Shown: piece after piece, positions 6,530-12,931 of the stretch
Numbering within the stretch: position 1 is the stretch's first letter
Layout: each line of letters begins with the position of its first letter
Assembly: GCA_013205335.1 (NCBI GenBank)
Contig: JABMNB010000713.1
Coordinates: 1-12,931 of the forward strand
From: Rhodospirillales bacterium
GTDB lineage: Bacteria; Pseudomonadota; Alphaproteobacteria; Reyranellales; Reyranellaceae
Reading direction: 5' to 3'
DNA: 12,931 nucleotides
Position numbers and translations under genes: made by a program
The notes under the pieces: generated by a model
The model's database searches: none
What the model was told of the DNA's origin: nothing
The model's input: only the letters and a program-made list of their open reading frames with translations

Positions 6530-7505
6530 CTACTCGATCCTGATGCCGGCGTCGCGGATCACCGGCGCCCATTTCGCGATCTCGTCCTTGATGAACTTCG
6601 CCGTGACTTGCGGCGAGGTGTCGGTCGACGGCACCGCCGCGATGTCTTCCAGGAACTTGATTGTGGCCGGATCCTTCATCATTCGGCGCGACGCCTGATC
6701 GAGCACGTCGACGACCGGCTGCGGGACGTTGGCCGGACCCAGAATCAGGTTGAACGTGTAGGCCTCGTAGCCCTTTACGCCGGCTTCGATCATCGTCGGG
6801 ATTTCCGGCGCGATCGGTGCGCGCCGGGCGGTAGGCGTAGGCCAGGATGCGGACCTTGCCGGCCTTGTGCAGCTGCAACGTCGTGCTGAAGGTCTCGAAC
6901 ATCCAGGCGGTCTGGCCGCCCATCATGTCCTGCAACGCCGGCATCGATCCCTTGTAGGGGATGTGCTCGACGTCCATACCGCCGACCTCGCGTTTGAAAT
7001 ACTCCCCGGCGAGATTGATGATCGAGCCGGCGCCCGAGGAACCGTAGGAGTATTTGCCCGGGTTCTTCTTCATCAGCTCGACGAGGCCCATCACCGTGTC
7101 GGGCATGTCGGGACGCGCCACGAGAACCAGCGGGTTGACGCAGATCGAGGCGATCGGCGTGAAATCCTTCACCGCATCGTAGGCCGGCTTGGCGAAGGCC
7201 GTCGGGTTGATGGCATGGGTGGAGGAGGGGGCGCAGAGCAGAGTGTAGCCGTCGGGCCTGGCGTTCTTCACGTCGACGGCGCCGATCGAGCCGGTCGCGC
7301 CCGCCTTGTTGTCGACGATGACCTGCTGGCCGAGGATTGCGGTGAGCTTGTCCGCGGCCATACGGCCGATGATGTCGGTAGGTCCGCCCGGCGCGAAGGG
7401 AATGACGAATCGGATCGTCCTGTCGGGGTATTTTCCCTGGGCGCGGGCGATGGACGGTGCGGCGAGCGCCGCGGCGCCCACCAGGATCAATTGGCGACGG
7501 TTCAT
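6530..7505 (-). pseudogene. Bug/TctC-family periplasmic substrate-binding protein, interrupted by a frameshift
   Basis: A tripartite-tricarboxylate-transporter-type binding protein (Bug family), which captures carboxylates in the periplasm. The N-terminus MNRRQLILVGAAAL is a twin-arginine-like signal peptide with an AxA cleavage site (ARAQ). The typical PDRTIRFVIPFAPGGPTDIIGR and GATGSIGA motifs follow. The reading frame is intact from 7505 to about 6834 (GKVRILAYA); the conserved continuation (ARRAPIAPEIPTMIEAG) is one frame away and runs to the stop at 6530-6532. The span of 976 nt equals 325 codons plus one base, so removing one base near 6828-6840 restores a 324-residue protein, the usual size. 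The region holds a GTAGGC tandem (6831-6842). Read literally, the frame continues to 6474 with an unrelated tail. The gene starts 27 nt after the dienelactone hydrolase, in one operon. Sequencing error or true pseudogene cannot be told apart here. Confidence 0.88.
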
Positions 7506-7532
7506 CTTTTCATCCTCCCTGGATCTTCGGTT

Positions 7533-8249
7533 CTAAACGAGAGTCTCGTTGAACAGCTCGATCATGGCGTTCCACGACCGGCGGTCGGTGGCCTCATGAT
7601 AGAAGAAGCCTTTCATGCCGCGCGAATCTGCGGCCGGGTTGGTGAAACTGTGGCCCGCACCGCCATAAAGCTGCAGCCGCCAGTCGACGCCGGCGGACTT
7701 CATCTCCCTTTCGAACGCCGCACGCTGCTCGGGCGGGATGATCGGATCGTCGGCGCCGATGCAGACCAGGACCTTGGCCTTGATGTTGACGGCGTCCTGC
7801 GGCCGCGCGGTGGCGAGGCCGGAGTGGAAGCCCACGACCGCCTTCACGTCGGCGCCGCTGCGCGCGATCTCGAGCGAGGTCGTGCCGCCGAAGCAGTAGC
7901 CGATCGAGGCGAGTCGGGCCGGGTCGACTTCCTCCTGGGCCTTGAGCACGTCCAGCGCTGCCAGAGCCCGCGCGCGAATGCCGGTCGGGTCGGCCATCCA
8001 GGGACCGAGCCGCGCCATCGTCTGGGTGGGATCGGCGAGCGGCTTGCCGTCGCCGTGATAGTCCATCGCGAAGGCGGCATAGCCCAGACCCGCCAGCCGG
8101 GCGGCGATCTTCTTGGTGTGCTCGGTGAGGCCCGGCCCCTCATGGCAGACCAGCACCCCGGCGCGCCGGCCGGATCTGCTGTCGTCGACGACATACTGGC
8201 CGACCATGCGGACGCCGTCGGCCCGGTATTCGATGTCCTCGGTGCGCAT
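7533..8249 (-). CDS. Dienelactone hydrolase family protein
   Basis: A 238-residue alpha/beta hydrolase of the dienelactone hydrolase family, close to the usual length of about 236. The cysteine nucleophile is Cys119 in GYCFGG, the acid is Asp168 in GADDPIIP, and the histidine is His200 in GAGHSF. Glu36 in CHEGPG corresponds to the glutamate that activates the cysteine in characterised enzymes. Known members open lactone rings in chloroaromatic degradation, but many act on unknown esters, so the substrate is open. The ATG at 8249 is favoured because the family's N-terminus begins there and GGAGGA lies upstream; an in-frame start at 8342 would add unrelated residues and overlap the gltX start. 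It leads an operon with the Bug binding protein, which suggests uptake and hydrolysis of one carboxylate or lactone. Confidence 0.88.
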   Translation of the reverse strand: MRTEDIEYRADGVRMVGQYVVDDSRSGRRAGVLVCHEGPGLTEHTKKIAARLAGLGYAAFAMDYHGDGKPLADPTQTMARLGPWMADPTGIRARALAALDVLKAQEEVDPARLASIGYCFGGTTSLEIARSGADVKAVVGFHSGLATARPQDAVNIKAKVLVCIGADDPIIPPEQRAAFEREMKSAGVDWRLQLYGGAGHSFTNPAADSRGMKGFFYHEATDRRSWNAMIELFNETLV

Positions 8250-8332
8250 GTTCTTTGGTTTCCTCCGTTGTGAGCCGGAGACTAGCGGAGCCGGCTTGAC
8301 CCGCCAACGACCCGCCGCCACAAGTCGCCGCC

Positions 8333-9673
8333 ATGGTCCCACCCGGCTCCCGACCCGTCGTCCGTTTCGCGCCGAGTCCTACCGGGTTCCTGCATGTCGG
8401 CAACATCCGGGCGGCTCTGTTCAACTGGCTGTACGCGCGGCGGTACGGCGGCACGTTCATCCTGCGTCTCGACGACACCGACGTGGCGCGCAGCCGGCCG
8501 GAGTTCGAGGCCGGCATCGAACGCGACCTGCTGTGGCTGGGACTGGACTGGGCCTGCAAGGAAAAGCAGTCCGACCGGCTCGCGCACTACGACGCGTCGC
8601 GCGACAGGCTGATCGCCTCGGGCCGGCTCTATCCCTGCTACGAGTCGCCGGAGGAACTCGACTTCCGCCGCAAGCGCCTGATGGCCCAGGGCCGCCCGCC
8701 TGTCTACGACCGCGCGGCGCTGAAGCTCACAGACGCCGATCGTGCGCGACTGGAAGGCGAGGGACGCCGGCCGCACTGGCGCTTCAAGCTCGCGACCGAG
8801 GACGTGCGCTGGGACGACCTGGTGCGCGGACCGCAGCATGTCGACGAGGCGAGCCAGAGCGATCCGGTGCTGGTGCGCGCCGACGGCACCCATCTCTACA
8901 GCTTCACCTCGGTGGTCGACGATATCGCCTTCGGCATCACGCACGTGATCCGCGGCGAAGATCATGTCACCAACACCGGCGCCCAGATCCAGATGTTCCA
9001 GGCGCTCGACGCCGCGGTGCCGGTCTTCGCGCACCTGCCCCTGCTGGTCGACGTGGCGGGCGGTGGCCTCAGCAAGCGCACCGGCTCGCTGTCGATCGCC
9101 GACCTGCGCGAGCGCGGCATCGAGGCCGTGGCGATCTCGGCCCTGCTCGCGCGCCTCGGCACCTCCGATCCGGTCGAGCCGGTGATCTCTCTCGAGGCGC
9201 TGGTGGCGTCGGTCGACTTCGGGCGCGTCGGTCGCGCGGCAGCACGCTTTTCCGAGGAGGAGCTGGCGCAGCTCAATGCGCGCTCGCTCCACATGTTGCC
9301 CTACGACACGGTCTCGTCACGCTTGCGCGAGTTCCACGCCGATCTCGGCGAAATCTTCTGGCTCGCGGTCCGCGGCAACCTCGCAACCCTCGCCGACGCC
9401 CGATCCTGGGCGAATGTCGTGCGGGGGCCGATCCGGCCGCTGATCGAGGATGCGGACTTCCTCGCCGAAGCGGCGGGCAAACTGCCGCCCGAGCCGTGGG
9501 ACGACACGACCTGGAAAAACTGGACCTCGGGCCTCGGCCGCAAGGGGCGCGCCCTGTTCCATCCGTTGCGTCTGGCGCTCACCGGGCAGGAAAAGGGTCC
9601 GGAGATGGCGAAGCTGCTGCCGCTGATCGGTCGGGCGCGGTCGACGGAACGGCTTCATGGTCGAGAGGCCTAG
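8333..9673 (+). CDS. gltX: Glutamate--tRNA ligase
   Basis: A 446-residue class I aminoacyl-tRNA synthetase that charges tRNA with glutamate. The N-terminal Rossmann fold has PSPTGFLHVGN, with the HIGH-type signature at His21-Asn24; RGEDHVTNT and the KMSKS-type loop LSKR (about 246-249) follow. The C-terminal helical anticodon-binding domain is present but short. The zinc-binding cysteine pairs of the E. coli enzyme are absent: only one Cys is seen near residue 103. Alphaproteobacteria often carry two GluRS genes, one of which may serve tRNA-Gln for amidation; which type this is cannot be read here. The ATG at 8333 has no clear Shine-Dalgarno. It lies 83 nt from the divergent hydrolase start, and cysS follows on the same strand after a 165-nt gap. 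Confidence 0.92.
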   Translation: MVPPGSRPVVRFAPSPTGFLHVGNIRAALFNWLYARRYGGTFILRLDDTDVARSRPEFEAGIERDLLWLGLDWACKEKQSDRLAHYDASRDRLIASGRLYPCYESPEELDFRRKRLMAQGRPPVYDRAALKLTDADRARLEGEGRRPHWRFKLATEDVRWDDLVRGPQHVDEASQSDPVLVRADGTHLYSFTSVVDDIAFGITHVIRGEDHVTNTGAQIQMFQALDAAVPVFAHLPLLVDVAGGGLSKRTGSLSIADLRERGIEAVAISALLARLGTSDPVEPVISLEALVASVDFGRVGRAAARFSEEELAQLNARSLHMLPYDTVSSRLREFHADLGEIFWLAVRGNLATLADARSWANVVRGPIRPLIEDADFLAEAAGKLPPEPWDDTTWKNWTSGLGRKGRALFHPLRLALTGQEKGPEMAKLLPLIGRARSTERLHGREA

Positions 9674-9696
9674 AAAGCGTTGCCGTGGGCGTGGAA

Positions 9697-9838
9697 TTGC
9701 GCGGCAAGAACCCATCGTATAGATTGCCACCATGTCGCAGTTCTTTCTTCCCGGCGCGCGCATCGCGCGATGTATCGAGGCCTGAGGCCCAGCGGGCCCA
9801 GTTAGCCTTCGTTCGCATTTGAGTTGGGAGAAGGGGCG
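9697..9838 (+). promoter_or_regulatory. cysS upstream region: possible promoter, 17-residue leader ORF and competing hairpins
   Basis: TTGCGC (9697-9702) and TATAGA (9718-9723) form a plausible sigma-70-type promoter, although the 15-nt spacer is short. About 9 nt on, an ATG at 9732 opens a 17-codon ORF (stop at 9783-9785) whose product ends in ARCIEA and holds one cysteine. A CGCGCG-CAT-CGCGCG hairpin (9755-9769) lies inside it. GGCC-TGA-GGCC (9779-9789) has the leader stop codon as its loop and excludes GGCCC-AGC-GGGCC (9786-9798). There is no U-tract, so this is not a terminator-type attenuator. Translational control of cysS is possible but speculative. Confidence 0.3.
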
Positions 9839-11170
9839 ATGTCCCTCGTCGTTTACAACACGCTGTCGCGCGAGAAAGAGCCGTTCGTGCCGCTCGATGA
9901 GGCCAATGTGCGCCTCTATGTCTGCGGTCCGACCGTCTACGACTATGTCCACATCGGAAACGCGCGTCCCGTCGTGGCGTTCGACGTTCTCTATCGCCTG
10001 CTCAAGCGGCGCTATCCGAAGGTGACGTACGTCCGCAACATCACCGACATCGACGACAAGATCATGACGCGGGCCGCAGAGAACAGCGAGCCGATCGAGC
10101 GTCTGACCGAACGCACTGCGACAGCCTATCAGAGCGACATGGGCCGGCTCGGCGCGCTGTCGCCCGAAGTCGAGCCGCGGGCCACGCAGTATGTCGGCGA
10201 GATGATCGCTCTGATCGAGCGGCTGATCGCTCGCGGGCATGCCTATCCAGCGGAGGGTCACGTGCTGTTCAGCGTGCCCAGCATGGAGGATTACGGCCGC
10301 CTGTCGCGCCGCTCGCGCGACGAGTTGATCGCGGGAGCACGAGTCGAGGTGGCGCCCTACAAGAAGGACGCCGCCGACTTCGTGCTGTGGAAGCCTTCGA
10401 CGGATGCGCAAGCCGGATGGCCGAGCCCGTGGGGACGCGGCCGGCCGGGCTGGCACATCGAATGCTCGGCGATGAGCGCCGCTCATCTCGGCGAGACCTT
10501 CGACATCCATGCCGGCGGTCTCGACCTCATCTTCCCCCATCACGAGAACGAGATCGCGCAGAGCCGCTCGGCCTTCGGTCACGCCTTCATGGCGAAGTAC
10601 TGGATGCACAACGGCTTCCTGAACATCTCCGGCGAGAAGATGAGTAAGTCGCTCGGCAACTTCCTCACGGTGCACGAGTTGCTCGATCAGTATCCCGGCG
10701 AGGCAATTCGGCTGCTGCTGCTGTCGGCGCACTATCGCCAGCCGCTGGACTTCACGCATGAAGGGCTGACCCAGGCCAGGGCGACCCTCGACCGCTGGTA
10801 TGGTGTGCTGCGATCGAAGGAACTCGCCTCGATCCCGGTGCCGCGGCCTGTCGAGGATGCGCTTTGCGATGATCTGAACACCCCGCAGGCGATCAGCGCC
10901 GTGCATCAGCTTCGCGATCCCGCGGAACTCAAGGCCGGCGCGGGGGCGCTGGGCCTCCTGCAGCAGGATCCCGAAGCCTGGTTCCGCTGGACGCCGGTCG
11001 CATCGGCAGCCGGTCCATCGGACGCCGAGATCGCGGCGGCGATTGCTGCGCGTCAGGCCGCGCGCAAGGCGAAGGACTTCAAGGAGTCCGACCGCATCCG
11101 CGACGACCTCAAGGCCAGGGGCGTGATCCTCAAGGACGGGCCGAAGGGCACGATCTGGAAGCGCGGCTAG
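9839..11170 (+). CDS. cysS: Cysteine--tRNA ligase
   Basis: A 443-residue class I synthetase that charges tRNA-Cys. The zinc ligands seen in E. coli CysRS are all present at nearly the same numbers: Cys29 (VCGPTVYD), Cys209 (HIECSA), His234 and Glu238 (PHHENE). The HIGH motif is HIGN at 38-41 and the KMSKS loop is exact, at 267-271 (GEKMSKSLGN). The C-terminal region (RKAKDFKESDRIRDDLKARG) is the typical CysRS tail. I chose the ATG at 9839, preceded by GGGAGAAGGGG; an in-frame TTG at 9824 would place that purine run inside the coding region. The stop lies 17 nt from the stop of the convergent thioesterase remnant, with no room for a conventional terminator. Confidence 0.95.
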   Translation: MSLVVYNTLSREKEPFVPLDEANVRLYVCGPTVYDYVHIGNARPVVAFDVLYRLLKRRYPKVTYVRNITDIDDKIMTRAAENSEPIERLTERTATAYQSDMGRLGALSPEVEPRATQYVGEMIALIERLIARGHAYPAEGHVLFSVPSMEDYGRLSRRSRDELIAGARVEVAPYKKDAADFVLWKPSTDAQAGWPSPWGRGRPGWHIECSAMSAAHLGETFDIHAGGLDLIFPHHENEIAQSRSAFGHAFMAKYWMHNGFLNISGEKMSKSLGNFLTVHELLDQYPGEAIRLLLLSAHYRQPLDFTHEGLTQARATLDRWYGVLRSKELASIPVPRPVEDALCDDLNTPQAISAVHQLRDPAELKAGAGALGLLQQDPEAWFRWTPVASAAGPSDAEIAAAIAARQAARKAKDFKESDRIRDDLKARGVILKDGPKGTIWKRG

Positions 11171-11187
11171 GGGCATTCACTTGAGCT

Positions 11188-11740
11188 TCAGCGCTTCTCG
11201 AAAATGATGCTCTGGACGGCGCGGCCGAAGTAGCCCTGCCTGTCGGCAAGCCGCGCAGCGGCAATGCCGATGGAGTCCGGCCCGATCCAGGTCTCGGCGT
11301 CGAGCAGCACCCACTCTCCGGCCGGCTCGCGGCCGAGGCTGACGGTCAGGTCGGCGTTGATGAACGTCCAGTCGTTCATGTCGAAGACCGACGAGGTGCC
11401 GTTGCAGAAGTCGGCGGCGATCACGGCGCGCATCAGGGGCGAGATCTCCGCGCCCTCCACGATGGGCCGGGCCGCGCGATACCAGACCGCGGCCGGACCG
11501 GGGATGCGGAAGCCGCCCTTGGCCGTTCGCATCTCGATGCCCTTGAGGAATGGTGTTTCGGTCGCCAAGAATTCGGGCGGGCCGCAAAGTTCGGGCATCG
11601 CGAGAGTGACGGGAGGTCCGCTGGCGATTGCCGGCATCTCCTTCGGATCGATGCGGATGCGCAGCGCGCTCGCCCGCACGACCTCGGCGCCGTCGGCCAG
11701 CAGCCGCACCGACACGAGCTGGATCTTGCGGCCCTGGCGG
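11188..11740 (-). pseudogene. Thioesterase family protein, 5' end missing
   Basis: The C-terminal two thirds of an acyl-CoA thioesterase-like protein (double hot-dog, TesB-like; hydrolyses acyl-CoA to acid and CoA). Recognisable sequence starts at RQGRKIQLVSVRLLADGAEV, near plus-strand position 11740. It runs through the second hot-dog domain (ADFCNGTSSV, INADLTVSLGR, EWVLLDAETWIGPDSIGIA) to the stop at 11188-11190, about 183 codons. Intact relatives are roughly 260-290 residues, so about the first 90 residues and the start codon are gone. The reading frame stays open by chance to 12117, but that part is antisense to the ArsR and SRPBCC genes and does not look like a thioesterase. At the same point the divergent ArsR gene begins, also without its 5' end. 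This gene is probably non-functional unless the join is an assembly error. Confidence 0.75.
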
Positions 11741-12003
11741 AGCCTTTCGAAATGTCGCTGCCGGCAGTGTCTCGGCATCTCAAGGTTCTGACGGAGGCCC
11801 ACCTGATCGAGCTCCACACGGAGGGGCAATGGCGCCGCTGCGAGCTGCGCGGCGAGGGGTTGCGCGCGGCGGTGGACTGCATCGAGCATTACCGGAAGTT
11901 CTGGGAAGCGAGCTTCGATCGCCTCGACGCCTTCCTGAAGCGCCCCGAAGCCGACTCCAAGCCGACGAAAGGAAAGTCCCGTGCCCGACGCAAGACCCGA
12001 TGA
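11734..12003 (+). pseudogene. ArsR-family HTH regulator, 5'-truncated
   Basis: The remainder of an ArsR/SmtB-type winged-helix regulator. The family core LAEPFEMSLPAVSRHLKVL is readable from about 11734; it includes the recognition helix (MSLPAVSRHLKVL), followed by the wing (HTEGQWRRCEL) and the conserved C-terminal part (EHYRKFWEASFDRLDAFL). The N-terminal segment expected in such proteins (ADPTRRAIL plus the first helices, about 25-35 residues) is missing, and upstream sequence reads as the thioesterase on the other strand. The first available start is the ATG at 11752, which would give an 83-residue protein with half a DNA-binding domain; a GGAG at 11739-11742 could serve as ribosome site. 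The stop overlaps the SRPBCC gene by 23 nt, the usual ArsR-SRPBCC coupling. Regulation of the downstream genes is probably altered. Confidence 0.75.
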
Positions 12004-12445
12004 CAAGACGCTCCATGTCAGCCGGATCTTCGATGCCCCGCGCGAACCTGTGTTCGATGCCTGGACCAAGCAGGAGCAGTTCGTCCAATGGATGTGTCCG
12101 CCCGGTGTGGCGATCACGTTGTGCGAGATCGACGTACGGCCCGGTGGGGCCTGGCGGATCGATGGCCGCCACGCGGGCGGCGTCTTCGCCTCGTCGGGCG
12201 TCTATCTCGACGTCGTGCGCCCCGAACGGCTGGTCTTCAGCTGGGCCCATCACGCGGACGTCGACTTCAACCGCGGGCGCGGCCACGAAACGACGGTACG
12301 CGTCGAGCTTCGCGCCATGGGCAACCATACCGAGGTGATCCTGGTCCATGGACCGTTCGAGGGTACCGATAGCTTCGGCAATCACCAGCGCGGCTGGGAC
12401 GGCACGTTCGACAAGCTCGTCGCTTATCTCGGGAGGACGGCATGA
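11981..12445 (+). CDS. SRPBCC domain protein (AHSA1-like)
   Basis: A 154-residue protein of the SRPBCC / activator-of-Hsp90-ATPase-like superfamily, a helix-grip fold with a deep hydrophobic pocket. The signature order is clear: RIFDAPREPVFDAWT, then a QWMCPPG segment, DVRPGGAWRI, LVFSW, and a C-terminal helix with GWDGTFDKLVAYL. These proteins are typically found behind ArsR-type regulators; their ligands are mostly unknown. The start is a GTG at 11981 inside the end of the ArsR gene, preceded by AAGGAAAG. Its stop overlaps the next ATG in an ATGA (12442-12445), so it is translationally coupled on both sides and is clearly the middle gene of an operon. It is full length with no oddities. Confidence 0.88.
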   Translation: MPDARPDDKTLHVSRIFDAPREPVFDAWTKQEQFVQWMCPPGVAITLCEIDVRPGGAWRIDGRHAGGVFASSGVYLDVVRPERLVFSWAHHADVDFNRGRGHETTVRVELRAMGNHTEVILVHGPFEGTDSFGNHQRGWDGTFDKLVAYLGRTA

Positions 12446-12931
12446 CCGCTCACCCCGTGGTCTCCCACCAGGAGTGGCTCGCCGCCAGACGCGACTTCCT
12501 CGCGAAGGAGAAGGAATTCACCCGACTGCGGGACGAGCTGTCGCGCCAGCGCCGGGCGCCGCCCTGGGAGCGGGTCGAGAAGCAGTATTCGTTCGAGGCT
12601 CCGGAAGGCCGTGTGACACTGGCCGACCTGTTTGGCGGCCATGGCCAGCTTCTGGTCTATCACCTCATGTTCGGCCCGGACTGGAGCGAGGCGTGCAAGA
12701 GCTGCTCCTTCTGGGCCGACAACTTCAACGGCATCGATGTGCATCCCGCGCATCGCGACACCGCGCTGGTCGCCGTCTCGCGCGCGCCGCTCGCCACGCT
12801 CGAAGCGTACGCCAAGCGAATGGGCTGGAGTTTCCGCTGGGTGTCGTCTGGAGAAAGTGAGTTCAACTTCGACTACACCGTGAGCTCGCGGCCCGGTGAA
12901 GCCGAGATGGACTACAATTTCGGGACGATAA
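12442..12931 (+). CDS. DUF899 family thioredoxin-like protein (3' end outside window)
   Basis: The first 163 residues of a DUF899 protein, a thioredoxin-like family whose function is not established. Family landmarks include the N-terminal EWLAARRDFLAKEKEFTRLRD, the region LADLFGGHGQLLVYHLMFGPDW, and the redox-type motif CKSC (Cys85, Cys88) followed by SFWADNFNG. The frame has no stop before the window end at 12931; intact relatives run to roughly 220-260 residues, so perhaps a third is missing because of the window edge, not truncation. The ATG at 12442 overlaps the SRPBCC stop (ATGA) and is preceded by GGGAGGA. ArsR-SRPBCC-DUF899 is a familiar alphaproteobacterial gene set, which supports all three assignments. 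Confidence 0.88.
   Translation, partial: MTAHPVVSHQEWLAARRDFLAKEKEFTRLRDELSRQRRAPPWERVEKQYSFEAPEGRVTLADLFGGHGQLLVYHLMFGPDWSEACKSCSFWADNFNGIDVHPAHRDTALVAVSRAPLATLEAYAKRMGWSFRWVSSGESEFNFDYTVSSRPGEAEMDYNFGTI

Noticed and set aside
6867..8273. A 468-codon plus-strand frame opposite the binding-protein and hydrolase genes
   Set aside because: It is antisense to two genes with clear family motifs, and its composition is that of a mirror frame.
8273..8294. Direct repeat GAGCCGG twice between the divergent hydrolase and gltX
   Set aside because: A 7-nt repeat in GC-rich DNA is expected by chance and has no operator-like symmetry.
8250..8342. N-terminal extension of the dienelactone hydrolase to 8342
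   Set aside because: It would overlap the gltX start and add an Arg-rich stretch foreign to the family; the ATG at 8249 has a ribosome site upstream.
9317..11176. A 619-codon minus-strand frame and other long frames opposite gltX and cysS
   Set aside because: gltX and cysS carry complete catalytic motifs on the plus strand; the opposite frame shows no recognisable protein.

Overview
This is a GC-rich chromosomal window with strong alphaproteobacterial character. The clues are a phasin next to a FadD-type acyl-CoA ligase, a Bug/TctC-type periplasmic binding protein, a glutamyl-tRNA synthetase directly upstream of cysS, an ArsR-SRPBCC-DUF899 gene set, and a long palindromic intergenic repeat of the type scattered through Bradyrhizobium-like and related genomes. 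A soil or freshwater alphaproteobacterium (Rhizobiales or a Reyranella-like lineage) is my inference; the sequence does not settle the genus.

Layout, left to right. (1) 14-622 (+): small alpha/beta hydrolase; its 3' end faces the 3' end of a 3-hydroxyisobutyrate-dehydrogenase-family oxidoreductase (753-1643, -), and the gap holds a 110-bp imperfect palindrome. (2) 1811-3523 (+): a DUF445 membrane protein followed at 15 nt by a phasin. (3) 3540-3664: an unusually structured RNA region ending in a strong intrinsic terminator, with helices that exclude one another. (4) 3719-5407 (+): long-chain fatty acyl-CoA ligase. (5) 5474-6520 (+): two small lipoproteins in tandem. (6) 8249 to 6530 (-): a dienelactone-hydrolase-family enzyme followed by a Bug-type binding protein that carries a one-base frameshift. 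(7) 8333-11170 (+): gltX and cysS. (8) 11188-12931: the back end of a thioesterase gene (-) meets a 5'-truncated ArsR regulator (+) at one junction, and the regulator is followed by overlapping SRPBCC and DUF899 genes; DUF899 runs off the window.

Functionally, the left half leans towards acyl-CoA and polyhydroxyalkanoate metabolism (phasin, acyl-CoA ligase, hydroxyacid dehydrogenase) plus envelope proteins; the right half holds translation genes and a stress/detoxification-type operon. Most of the window is ordinary. The parts that deserve attention are the RNA region upstream of the acyl-CoA ligase, the lesion that removes the 5' ends of two divergent genes together, the frameshifted binding protein, the paired lipoproteins with shared short repeats, and the leader of cysS. 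I see no CRISPR array, insertion sequence, tRNA or rRNA.
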